A DNA stretch of 10,621 nt from UBA5972 sp964466385. GTDB taxonomy: Bacteria > Pseudomonadota > Alphaproteobacteria > Rhodobacterales > Rhodobacteraceae. The notes under the pieces are model-generated. The model saw nothing but the letters and a program-made list of their open reading frames with translations, had not been told where the DNA came from and did not search any database. The stretch covers positions 1 through 10,621 of the forward strand of contig CAYXNM010000092.1 of the NCBI GenBank assembly GCA_964466385.1. The letters run 5' to 3'. The translations under genes and the position numbers were made by a program. Below, one piece after another: positions 1 to 6,625 of the stretch (the first letter of the stretch is position 1; each line of letters starts with the position of its first letter).

Positions 1-17
1 GATGCACCGCCGGCAAA

Positions 18-57
18 AGCCCCCGCCATGGGGCGGGCGGGGGCTGACATTTTTTTT
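18..57. terminator. Bidirectional intrinsic terminator (GC-rich hairpin)
   Basis: A perfect 10-bp stem, AGCCCCCGCC (18-27) with GGCGGGGGCT (36-45), encloses an 8-nt loop. On the plus strand it is followed four bases later by eight T residues (50-57), which would end an unseen gene lying to the left. On the minus strand the same stem is followed by four T residues (complement of 15-18), so it can also end the regulator pair whose last stop is at 91-93. The right T-run also takes part in a second inverted repeat (46-67). Confidence 0.75.
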
Positions 58-67
58 GCAAAATGTC
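46..67. repeat. AT-rich inverted repeat beside the terminator
   Basis: GACATTTT (46-53) is the exact reverse complement of AAAATGTC (60-67), with a 6-nt loop. It lies between the end of the downstream Lrp/AsnC gene and the GC-rich hairpin. In minus-strand RNA it would form just ahead of the GC-rich stem, so it may help the terminator or protect the 3' end. Its role is inferred only. Confidence 0.5.
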
Positions 68-90
68 GGAACGCGTAAATCAGAGGGTCC

Positions 91-561
91 TCAGATCCCG
101 ATCGGGCCGGGCAGACGTTCCTCGGACAGCAGAACATTCGCTTCGACATTGCCAACGCCCGGCAGCGTCATGATCCGACGCCGCAGAACTCTTTCAAAGT
201 CGCTCAGATCGCGGGCAACGACGCGCAAGCGGTAATCATAAAGCCCCAGCACCAGTTCAACGACCTGCACCTCGGGGATGGCGGTTGCCGCACGTTCGAA
301 CTCATCAAACGAGACCCGCCCCTTGGTGGCAAGCTTGATCCCCAGAAAGACCGTGACACCAAATCCGAGCGCCTGATAGTCCAGGCGCACGCGACGCCCT
401 TTCAGAACGCCCAGTTCGCCCAGTCGACGCACGCGCCGCCACGTGGCAGGCTGGGACAGACCACACATCCGGCCAAGCGTCTTGGTGCTGGTACGCGCAT
501 CGCGGGCAAGCGCGTGCAACAGTTTCCGGTCAATCTGATCAAGGTCCGGTGCCTGCGTCAC
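91..561 (-). CDS. Lrp/AsnC family transcriptional regulator (second gene of pair)
   Basis: This 156-residue protein has the usual size and layout of the Lrp/AsnC (feast/famine) family. An N-terminal helix-turn-helix lies at about residues 8-56, starting with the family pattern D-x-x-D-R-K-L-L and including GLSQPATWRRVRRL. A RAM ligand-binding and oligomerisation domain follows at about 67-147, with the typical G-x-Y-D-Y-R-L-x-V-V-A-R-D segment and LPGV. Family members bind DNA as dimers to larger oligomers and usually sense an amino acid; the effector here cannot be read from sequence. The start is a GTG whose bases overlap the upstream gene's stop (GTGA, 558-561), which points to translational coupling with the neighbouring regulator. 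The position next to ilvC suggests, but does not prove, a role in branched-chain amino acid control. Confidence 0.9.
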   Translation of the reverse strand: MTQAPDLDQIDRKLLHALARDARTSTKTLGRMCGLSQPATWRRVRRLGELGVLKGRRVRLDYQALGFGVTVFLGIKLATKGRVSFDEFERAATAIPEVQVVELVLGLYDYRLRVVARDLSDFERVLRRRIMTLPGVGNVEANVLLSEERLPGPIGI

Positions 562-1019
562 AGGGGCAGGCTCTCGCTGTTCTTGACCGTTCCCACCAGC
601 ATCAGGGCCTCGATGTCGCTGATATGGGGAAGGGTCAGGATGCGGGTGCGGTAAACCTCCTGATAGTGGCCCATGTCGCGCGCCAGAACGCTGAGACGCA
701 CATCCACGCGGCCCAGAAACGTCTGGATTTCGTCAACCTCGGGGATTTTTCGCGCCGCGGTGATGAAAGCGTCAAAGGCGTTGTTTTGGGTCTTGTCCAG
801 CGTCACGCGCAGGCTGACCCCGACTTCGTATCCAAGCGCACGAAAATCGATCCGGCGTTCATATCCCGTGATCACACCGACCTTTTCCAGGCGCGCCAGA
901 CGACGCGCGGTGGTGGTCGCGGTCATGCCCGCGGCACTGGCCAGTTCCGGCAGGTTGAGGTCGGGCCGGGCCTGCAAGTGGCGCAGAAGCGCCCTGTCAT
1001 TCGTATCAATGGTAAGCAT
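558..1019 (-). CDS. Lrp/AsnC family transcriptional regulator (first gene of pair, divergent from ilvC)
   Basis: A second Lrp/AsnC protein, 153 residues from the ATG at 1019, where the canonical family N-terminus (M-L-T-I-D-T-N-D-R-A-L-L) begins. An in-frame ATG at 1061 would add 14 residues unlike the family and would place the operator-like repeat at 1021-1052 inside the gene, so I prefer 1019; neither start has a well-spaced Shine-Dalgarno. The helix-turn-helix lies at about residues 5-52 (ELASAAGMTATTTARRLARL) and the RAM domain at about 63-143, with LGRVDVRLSVLARD and LPHISDIEA. It clearly aligns with the protein encoded immediately downstream, so the pair probably arose by tandem duplication. 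Divergence from ilvC makes it a candidate regulator of ilvC and of itself. Confidence 0.88.
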   Translation of the reverse strand: MLTIDTNDRALLRHLQARPDLNLPELASAAGMTATTTARRLARLEKVGVITGYERRIDFRALGYEVGVSLRVTLDKTQNNAFDAFITAARKIPEVDEIQTFLGRVDVRLSVLARDMGHYQEVYRTRILTLPHISDIEALMLVGTVKNSESLPL

Positions 1020-1020
1020 A

Positions 1021-1052
1021 TTATTTGCGTATATCTTGTTTATCACAAATAA
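1021..1052. promoter_or_regulatory. Inverted repeat, candidate operator and promoter of the lrp pair
   Basis: TTATTTG (1021-1027) and CAAATAA (1046-1052) form a perfect 7-bp inverted repeat separated by 18 bp in an AT-rich patch, just upstream of the preferred start at 1019. On the minus strand a weak sigma70-like promoter overlaps it: TTGATT (complement of 1052-1057), an 18-bp spacer, then TATACG (complement of 1028-1033). That -10 sits only 8 bases before the ATG at 1019, so the transcript could be nearly leaderless, matching the missing Shine-Dalgarno. A regulator bound here would block this promoter, as in typical Lrp autoregulation. Function is inferred. Confidence 0.4.
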
Positions 1053-1061
1053 ATCAACCAT

Positions 1062-1152
1062 CTTTCTGACGAATTATGCTGTTTTTGATCGAACATTTCG
1101 CCTGTTATCTGGCAAGCTCTGCCCAGGACAAACTTCTCAAGGGACGAGACAA
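1062..1152 (+). promoter_or_regulatory. ilvC leader and upstream control region with ribosome binding site
   Basis: This gap upstream of ilvC must hold its promoter, but no strong sigma70 pair is visible. The best candidate is TTTTTG (1082-1087), a 17-bp spacer and TTATCT (1105-1110), which is weak and could need an activator. The ribosome binding site is clear: AAGGGA (1139-1144), 8 bases before the ATG at 1153. I see no leader peptide rich in branched-chain codons and no attenuator hairpin, so attenuation is unlikely. Confidence 0.4.
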
Positions 1153-2175
1153 ATGCGTGTATTTTATGATCGCGATTGCGATATCAACCTGATCAAGGAC
1201 CTGAAGGTCGCCATTCTGGGCTATGGCAGCCAGGGGCATGCCCATGCGCTGAACCTGCGCGACAGCGGCGCAAAGAACGTGGCCGTTGCGCTGCGCGAGG
1301 GGTCTTCCTCGGCCGCCAAGGCCCAGGCCGAAGGGCTGAACGTGATGGGTATCGCCGAGGCCGCGGCCTGGTGTGACCTGATCATGTTCACCATGCCTGA
1401 CGAGCTTCAGGCCGACACCTACAAAAAATACGTTCACGACAACCTGCGCGACGGCGCGGCGATTGCGTTTGCGCACGGGCTGAACATCCATTTCGGGCTG
1501 ATCGAGGCGAAACCCGGCGTTGACGTCATCATGATGGCCCCCAAGGGCCCCGGCCACACCGTGCGCGGCGAATTCGTCAAAGGCGGCGGCGTTCCCTGCC
1601 TTGTCGCCGTTGAAAACGACGCGTCCGGCCGCGCGATGGAAATCGGCCTGTCCTACTGCTCGGCCATCGGCGGCGGGCGCTCGGGCATCATCGAAACCAA
1701 TTTCCGCCAGGAATGCGAAACCGACCTCTTTGGCGAGCAGGCCGTGCTTTGCGGCGGTCTGGTCGAACTGATCCGCATGGGCTTTGAAACGCTCGTGGAA
1801 GCGGGATATGAACCCGAAATGGCCTATTTCGAGTGCCTGCACGAAGTGAAGCTGATCGTCGATCTGATCTATGAAGGCGGCATCGCCAACATGAACTATT
1901 CAATCAGCAACACCGCTGAATACGGCGAATATGTTTCGGGCCCCCGCATTCTGCCTTACGCCGAGACCAAAGCGCGGATGAAGGCTGTCCTTGCCGACAT
2001 TCAGAACGGCTCGTTCGTGCGTGATTTCATGCAGGAAAACGCCGTCGGACAACCCTATTTCAAAGCCACGCGCCGCATCAACGACGAGCATCAGATCGAA
2101 AAGGTCGGCGAAACCCTGCGCGCCATGATGCCGTGGATTTCGGCGGGAAAACTGGTGGATCACGCCAAGAACTGA
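1153..2175 (+). CDS. ilvC: Ketol-acid reductoisomerase (NADP+), class I
   Basis: IlvC converts 2-acetolactate and 2-aceto-2-hydroxybutyrate to the dihydroxy acids of valine, leucine and isoleucine synthesis, using Mg2+ and NADPH in the cytosol. The 340-residue protein has the length of the short class I enzymes. The Rossmann motif GYGSQGHAHALNLRDSG is at residues 24-40, followed by LREGSSS (47-53), whose Arg and Ser residues fit NADPH preference. H108 and K131-G-P-G-H mark the active site between domains. The helical C-terminal domain carries the metal ligands D191 and E195 (TDLFGEQ) and E227/E231 (FECLHE), and the substrate serine near 252 (SISNTAEYG). The frame is open upstream as far as 673, but the ATG at 1153 has a good Shine-Dalgarno and the family N-terminus MRVFYDRD. 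It stands alone, divergent from the Lrp/AsnC pair and closed by its own terminator. Confidence 0.98.
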   Translation: MRVFYDRDCDINLIKDLKVAILGYGSQGHAHALNLRDSGAKNVAVALREGSSSAAKAQAEGLNVMGIAEAAAWCDLIMFTMPDELQADTYKKYVHDNLRDGAAIAFAHGLNIHFGLIEAKPGVDVIMMAPKGPGHTVRGEFVKGGGVPCLVAVENDASGRAMEIGLSYCSAIGGGRSGIIETNFRQECETDLFGEQAVLCGGLVELIRMGFETLVEAGYEPEMAYFECLHEVKLIVDLIYEGGIANMNYSISNTAEYGEYVSGPRILPYAETKARMKAVLADIQNGSFVRDFMQENAVGQPYFKATRRINDEHQIEKVGETLRAMMPWISAGKLVDHAKN

Positions 2176-2200
2176 TCGACAGCGACCAAATCAATGAAAG

Positions 2201-2224
2201 GGGCGTCCAGTGGGCGCCCTTTTT
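2201..2224 (+). terminator. Intrinsic terminator of ilvC
   Basis: GGGCGTCC (2201-2208) pairs with GGGCGCCC (2212-2219), including one G-U pair, around a 3-nt loop, and is followed by five T residues (2220-2224). The A-rich bases just before the stem pair with the T-run, as in classic rho-independent terminators. It lies 25 bp after the ilvC stop, and argues against the DMT transporter downstream starting at the in-frame ATG at 2194. Confidence 0.85.
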
Positions 2225-2283
2225 CCCAAAAGACGCGGCTTTTGCTGTCGCCAATGCCGCAAAGTCCGAATAAGGCATCAGCC

Positions 2284-3201
2284 ATGACGGAAACAAAACC
2301 AAGCCTGACGAATTGGGGTCTTTTGCTGTTGCTCGGCGTTATCTGGGGTGCCTCATTTCCTGCGGTTTCCGTGGCGCTGACGGGGTTTGCGCCGATTACG
2401 ATCGCGGCCATGCGGATATCCCTGGCGGCAATCGTTCTTTTGGTCCTGTCCTTTACGGTCGGCGACGGATTGCCTTCGCTGAAAACCCCGACGGGCCGAA
2501 AGATATGGCTTCATTGTCTGGGCATGGCCATTTTTTCCAATGCGGTGCCTTTTTCGCTTTTAAGCTGGGGCCAACTTCATGTCACCTCGGGCTATGCTGG
2601 CATCACGATGGCGGTCGTTCCGCTGCTAATTCTACCCATGGCGCATTTTATGATCCCGGGGGAACGGTTGGTGCGCACCAAGCTGATCGGCTTTTTGCTG
2701 GGCTTCATTGGCGTTATCATCCTGATCGGGCCGGGCGCATTCGCAAGCTCGGGCGCAAAGCTTGAAACGCTGGCGCGGCTCGCCTGTATCGGGGCGACGG
2801 CGTGTTACGCAACCGGGTCAATCATCACGCGGCTTGCCCCGCCCAGCTCGCAATTGACATTCAGCGCGACGGCCTTGCTGCTGGCGAGCATCATCATGGT
2901 GCCAGCGGCCCTGATGGTCGACGGCATGCCAAGCGACGCCCCGGTCAAAGCCATTGCCGCCATCGGTTATCTTGGGCTTATCCCGACAGCACTGGCGACG
3001 CTCTTCCTGGTTAAGATCATCAAGGAGGCCGGACCCAGTTTCCTCAGCCTCGTCAATTATCAGGTGCCGGTCTGGGCGACGATCATGGGCATCGTCTTTC
3101 TGTCCGAAAGCCTTCCGACGCAATTCATCCTGGCGCTTGGTCTGATCCTGGCGGGGCTTGCCATCAGTCAGGCGCAAAGCCGGCAGAGGTTTCGCACCTG
3201 A
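2284..3201 (+). CDS. EamA/DMT family transporter (drug/metabolite superfamily)
   Basis: A 305-residue inner-membrane protein with about ten hydrophobic helices arranged as two EamA repeats, the usual DMT layout of 10 TM in about 300 residues. The first repeat opens with LLLLGVIWGASFPAV (about 13-27) and contains NAVPFSLLSWGQ in helix 3/4; the second ends with ATIMGIVFLSESLP and a final helix rich in Gly and Leu. Family members move small metabolites, amino acids or drugs; the substrate cannot be told here. The start chosen is the ATG at 2284, with AAGG eight bases upstream. The in-frame ATGs at 2194 and 2254 lie in or near the ilvC terminator and would add a non-hydrophobic tail. It converges on another DMT gene. 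Confidence 0.92.
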   Translation: MTETKPSLTNWGLLLLLGVIWGASFPAVSVALTGFAPITIAAMRISLAAIVLLVLSFTVGDGLPSLKTPTGRKIWLHCLGMAIFSNAVPFSLLSWGQLHVTSGYAGITMAVVPLLILPMAHFMIPGERLVRTKLIGFLLGFIGVIILIGPGAFASSGAKLETLARLACIGATACYATGSIITRLAPPSSQLTFSATALLLASIIMVPAALMVDGMPSDAPVKAIAAIGYLGLIPTALATLFLVKIIKEAGPSFLSLVNYQVPVWATIMGIVFLSESLPTQFILALGLILAGLAISQAQSRQRFRT

Positions 3202-3219
3202 TACCGTCGCGCGTGGTGG

Positions 3220-4137
3220 TCAAGAGCGCGCGCGCAAAACAGTAAATATCCGCCCGTCGGTAACGGCGAACCCCAAGGCGATAATGCCAAAGCCATACCA
3301 AGCTGACGGCTCCAATTGCTCGCCAAGGAAAAGCGCCCCCAATCCGATTGCGAAGGGCGGGATCAGCAAAGTGACAAGCATCAGGTTGGCGGCACCTGCT
3401 CGTTTCAGGATTGTGAAATACAGGAAATAGGCAAACGCCGTTGAAAGCACCGCGATGCCGATCAATGCGCTCCAGACACTGGCCGAAAGCATGAAAACCG
3501 TGGGGCCGTCCACCAGCCACACCACGGGCACCATCAAGACCATACTGCCAATCAACATTCCAAGCGCATTCACCAGCGGAGGCTGCCCCGCAAGCATGCG
3601 CTTCCCCCAAACGCTGGCAAAAGCGTAAGATAGCGCCGCGCCAAGAACAGCCAGTTGCGCCAGACTACCGGGATTGAAACCGCTTAACGCATTCGGCCCC
3701 ATAATGACGGCCACACCCGCCAGTCCAAGCCCCGCCCCTACAAGCTTTCGCACTGTCAAAGGTTCATCCACCAGCAAAACCCCGGCCACAACCGCGCCAA
3801 ACATCGCCGTGGTTCCGTTCAGGATCGAGGCAAGCCCGCTTTCAATTTGCGTCTGCCCCCAGAAAATAAGAGAGAACGGAATCGCATTGTTCAGCGCCCC
3901 CATGACAAGATACGCCCCCCAAACGCGTCCTGTGCGCGGCAGGGAAAGCCCGCGCAAACGCACGATCAATCCCAACACGGGAACAGCCCAGAACACCCGG
4001 TGGAGCGTGATTGTCAGCGGCGGAACCTCGCGCAGAGCGATTTCGGCAAAGAAAAACGACCCGCCCCAGACGGCGGCCAAGAGCAGCAGTAAAATGGTCG
4101 ATTTCATATCGAGCGAAGGGGGGGAATCTTTGTCCAT
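3220..4137 (-). CDS. EamA/DMT family transporter (drug/metabolite superfamily)
   Basis: A second 305-residue, roughly 10-TM protein with two EamA repeats. Repeat 1 begins STILLLLLAAVWGGSFFFAE and includes NNAIPFSLIFWGQ; repeat 2 ends with IGLGALFLGEQLEPSAW, the typical EamA tail. Its substrate is unknown. The shared PFSL-x-WGQ segment shows it is related to the convergent transporter, but overall the two differ widely, so this is not a recent duplication. The start at 4137 has no good Shine-Dalgarno; an in-frame ATG at 4107 (residue 11, right before the first helix) is equally plausible. Its stop is 18 bp from the neighbour's stop. Confidence 0.92.
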   Translation of the reverse strand: MDKDSPPSLDMKSTILLLLLAAVWGGSFFFAEIALREVPPLTITLHRVFWAVPVLGLIVRLRGLSLPRTGRVWGAYLVMGALNNAIPFSLIFWGQTQIESGLASILNGTTAMFGAVVAGVLLVDEPLTVRKLVGAGLGLAGVAVIMGPNALSGFNPGSLAQLAVLGAALSYAFASVWGKRMLAGQPPLVNALGMLIGSMVLMVPVVWLVDGPTVFMLSASVWSALIGIAVLSTAFAYFLYFTILKRAGAANLMLVTLLIPPFAIGLGALFLGEQLEPSAWYGFGIIALGFAVTDGRIFTVLRARS

Positions 4138-4237
4138 GGGAAAAGCGCCTGCGTTAGATTACGTCGGACGCATTTCTAAACCTTACCGCACCGCTTTCGA
4201 CCCGGAACATGCGCATAGGTCGACAATAAACGCGACG
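4138..4237. other. Intergenic gap between glmM and the DMT transporter
   Basis: These 100 bases follow the glmM stop and precede the transporter start, both on the minus strand. I see no hairpin with a T-run that would end glmM and no good -35/-10 pair, so readthrough from glmM into the transporter gene cannot be excluded. Confidence 0.3.
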
Positions 4238-5587
4238 TCACGGTTGGCTGGCTTTTTTGATTGCCGCGCTGATATCGCGAACGACGGCTTTCAGCACTGA
4301 TTCGTCTTCGCATTCGGCCATCACGCGCACCAAAGGCTCGGTACCTGATTTACGGATCAGCAACCGACCTTTTCCTTTCAGACGAGCCTCGCCATTTGCA
4401 ATGGCGGCCTTGACCTTGTCGTCCTCAAGCGGATCACGATCCTTCAGATACCGCACGTTTTTCAGAAGCTGCGGGCAGGTCTCAAAGACGTTTGCAAGCT
4501 CGCTGGCCTTCTGGCCGGTTTCCACCATCGCGGCGAGGAACTGCAATCCGGCGATCAGACCATCGCCGGTCGTTGTGTAATCCGTCATGACGATGTGACC
4601 GGACTGTTCGCCCCCAAGGTTGAACCCGCCCGCGCGCATGGCCTCGACCACGTAGCGATCCCCGACCGCCGTGCGGCGCATCCGGATGTTCTGGTCCTTC
4701 AGGAAACGCTCCAGCCCCAGGTTGGACATGACCGTGGTGACCAGCGTGCCGCCGAACAACCGGCCTTCGCGGGCCCATCGGCTGGCAATCAGGCCCATGA
4801 TCTGATCCCCGTCGGCAACGACGCCGCGTTCATCGATGATCATGACGCGGTCTGCGTCACCATCAAGGCATATCCCCACGTCCGCCTTGTTTTCACGAAC
4901 CATTTTCGCCGCCAGCGCCGTGTCCGTGGAACCGCATCCCTGGTTTATGTTGAACCCGTTGGGGGAAACGCCGACCTTGATCACCTCGGCCCCCAGTTCC
5001 CACAGGACATCGGGTGCAGCCTGATAGGCCGCGCCATTGGCGCAGTCGATCACGATTTTCAGCCCATCAAGACGGCCACGGCCCGGAAACGTCGTTTTCG
5101 CGTATTCCACATAGCGCCATATCCCGCCATCGATACGCTTTGCGCGCCCGATGTCTTCGGGTTGGCACAGGACGATCTCGCCGCGAAGGATCCTTTCGAT
5201 CTCGGCCTCTGTTTCGTCGGACAGTTTGAAGCCGTCCGGACCGAAAAGCTTGATACCGTTGTCGTGATGCGGATTGTGCGAAGCCGAGATCATCACCCCC
5301 AGATCCGCCCGCATCGAATGTGTGAGCAGACCCACGGCAGGGGTCGGCACCGGGCCAAGCAGAAAAACGTTCATGCCCGTCGAGGTCAGCCCCGCCGTCA
5401 GGGCGTTTTCCAGCATATAGCCCGAGCGCCGTGTGTCCTTGCCAATGACCACGCGGTGTTCCTGTTTGTCGTGCCGGAAAAAGCGCCCCACGGCCGAGCC
5501 CAGTCGCATCGCGACCTCGGCCGTCATGGGATAGGTGTTCGCGCGGCCCCTGATGCCATCCGTGCCAAAAAGGGTTCTGGTCATCAT
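4238..5587 (-). CDS. glmM: Phosphoglucosamine mutase
   Basis: GlmM interconverts glucosamine-6-phosphate and glucosamine-1-phosphate in the cytosol, the step before GlmU on the way to UDP-GlcNAc for peptidoglycan and LPS. The 449-residue protein has all four domains of the alpha-D-phosphohexomutase superfamily: the N-terminal FGTDGIRG (7-14); the phosphoserine loop SASHNP with the active Ser at 103 (102 from the second Met, as in E. coli); the Mg2+ loop DGDADR (242-247); the sugar-binding loop GGEQSGH (325-331); and the phosphate-binding RKSGTEP (412-418) followed by RVMAE. Two adjacent ATGs exist (5587 and 5584); the second gives the family-like MTRTLFGTDG and better spacing from GAAAGAA. 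It lies 21 bp after folP and very likely shares its transcript, as in E. coli folP-glmM. Confidence 0.97.
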   Translation of the reverse strand: MMTRTLFGTDGIRGRANTYPMTAEVAMRLGSAVGRFFRHDKQEHRVVIGKDTRRSGYMLENALTAGLTSTGMNVFLLGPVPTPAVGLLTHSMRADLGVMISASHNPHHDNGIKLFGPDGFKLSDETEAEIERILRGEIVLCQPEDIGRAKRIDGGIWRYVEYAKTTFPGRGRLDGLKIVIDCANGAAYQAAPDVLWELGAEVIKVGVSPNGFNINQGCGSTDTALAAKMVRENKADVGICLDGDADRVMIIDERGVVADGDQIMGLIASRWAREGRLFGGTLVTTVMSNLGLERFLKDQNIRMRRTAVGDRYVVEAMRAGGFNLGGEQSGHIVMTDYTTTGDGLIAGLQFLAAMVETGQKASELANVFETCPQLLKNVRYLKDRDPLEDDKVKAAIANGEARLKGKGRLLIRKSGTEPLVRVMAECEDESVLKAVVRDISAAIKKASQP

Positions 5588-5608
5588 GTTTCTTTCATTG
5601 CCAAAGGC

Positions 5609-6613
5609 TTAGCGGGCCGCCAGCCACAGCGCGAGCGCCTGTTTCGTCTCTCTTATATCATGGACGCGCAGTATCTGAACCCCTTGCCGTGCGGCCTCCA
5701 ACCCCAGTGCAATCGATCCCGGTGCGCGCATTTGGGCAACCGGCTCATCCCCGATCGTACCGATGAAGCGTTTTCGTGAAACCCCCAGAACGATCGCACA
5801 TCCAAGAGCGTGGAACAGTGACAGGCCCCGGATCAGTGCCAGATTATGCTCCAGCGTCTTGCCAAAACCGATCCCCGGATCGACCAGAATACGCGCGCGC
5901 GCAATCCCGGCGTCCTCGCACGCCCTGACATGGGTTTCCAGACCGTCAAAGACATCAAGCAACACGTTGTCGTACCGTGGATCGGATTGCATGTTTTCGG
6001 GGTCACCCTGCGCGTGCATCAGGCAGACCGGCAGGTCTTCACGTGAAACGGTTTCGCGCAAGGTCGGATCATGCGTGAGGGCCGAGACGTCATTGACGAT
6101 TGATGCGCCCGCCAAAATCGCGGCCCGTGCAACCGTGTCCTTTCGCGTATCAATCGAAATCGGCGTAACAATACCCGCTGCCCGCAGCTCCGCGATCAGC
6201 GGCGCGGTACGCGCGGTTTCTTCGTCAGGGGCAACTTGGCGCGCACCAGGGCGGGTGGATTCCCCGCCGACGTCAAGAATATCAGCCCCGCTGCCGATCA
6301 GCGCGTGGGCCTGTTTCAGGGCCAGTTCCCGCGCAAAAAACCGCCCGCCGTCCGAAAAACTGTCCGGCGTCGTGTTGAGAACGCCCATGAGGCGCGTTTG
6401 ATCCAGCGTCAGCCCCCCGAGCGGCGCGCGCGCAGCGCTGAGCGCGTTCCGGTCCTGCAGGGGTATGTCGTTTGCGGGGATTATTTCCGGCGGGTGCGAT
6501 CTGCGCAGACGCTCCAGATGCGTGAACCAGACGTTGCCGCCAGCCAGCGCGACCGCGCCATCGGGCCGGGCGGGGCCTGTCTGGGTCAGCGGGCGGTCAT
6601 AAAACTCGCGCAT
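5609..6613 (-). CDS. folP: Dihydropteroate synthase
   Basis: FolP joins p-aminobenzoate to dihydropterin pyrophosphate to give dihydropteroate in folate synthesis, and is the sulfonamide target. The TIM-barrel motifs are complete: LMGVLNTTPDSFSDGG (75-90, metal ligand N80), LDVGGESTRPGA (113-124), ISIDTRK with D154, IVNDVSAL with N174, LVDPGIGFGK with D245, GVSRKRFIG with K281, and the C-terminal LRVHDI with R316 and H318. At 334 residues it is about 55-60 longer than E. coli FolP, all at the N-terminus before the first strand; this tail begins MREFYDRPLTQTGP and has no recognised domain. No in-frame start nearer the barrel is plausible. The gene follows folB by 12 bp and precedes glmM by 21 bp, so all three are probably co-transcribed. 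Confidence 0.96.
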   Translation of the reverse strand: MREFYDRPLTQTGPARPDGAVALAGGNVWFTHLERLRRSHPPEIIPANDIPLQDRNALSAARAPLGGLTLDQTRLMGVLNTTPDSFSDGGRFFARELALKQAHALIGSGADILDVGGESTRPGARQVAPDEETARTAPLIAELRAAGIVTPISIDTRKDTVARAAILAGASIVNDVSALTHDPTLRETVSREDLPVCLMHAQGDPENMQSDPRYDNVLLDVFDGLETHVRACEDAGIARARILVDPGIGFGKTLEHNLALIRGLSLFHALGCAIVLGVSRKRFIGTIGDEPVAQMRAPGSIALGLEAARQGVQILRVHDIRETKQALALWLAAR

Positions 6614-6625
6614 CGGCGTCGCCGC

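Noticed and set aside
673..1152. N-terminal extension of the ilvC frame (open from an ATG at 673)
   Set aside because: It lies antisense to the Lrp/AsnC gene, reads as Arg/Ser-rich shadow sequence, and ilvC has a good ribosome binding site and family start at 1153.
1062..1152. Attenuator or T-box-like leader for ilvC
   Set aside because: The leader is short, with no run of Leu/Ile/Val codons behind a start and no terminator hairpin.
2194..2283. 30-residue N-terminal extension of the first DMT transporter
   Set aside because: It would start just before and run through the ilvC terminator; the ATG at 2284 has a spaced AAGG and leads directly into the first membrane helix.
4595..5779. 394-codon plus-strand ORF opposite glmM and folP
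   Set aside because: It overlaps two confidently identified genes and has no family resemblance; a shadow ORF.
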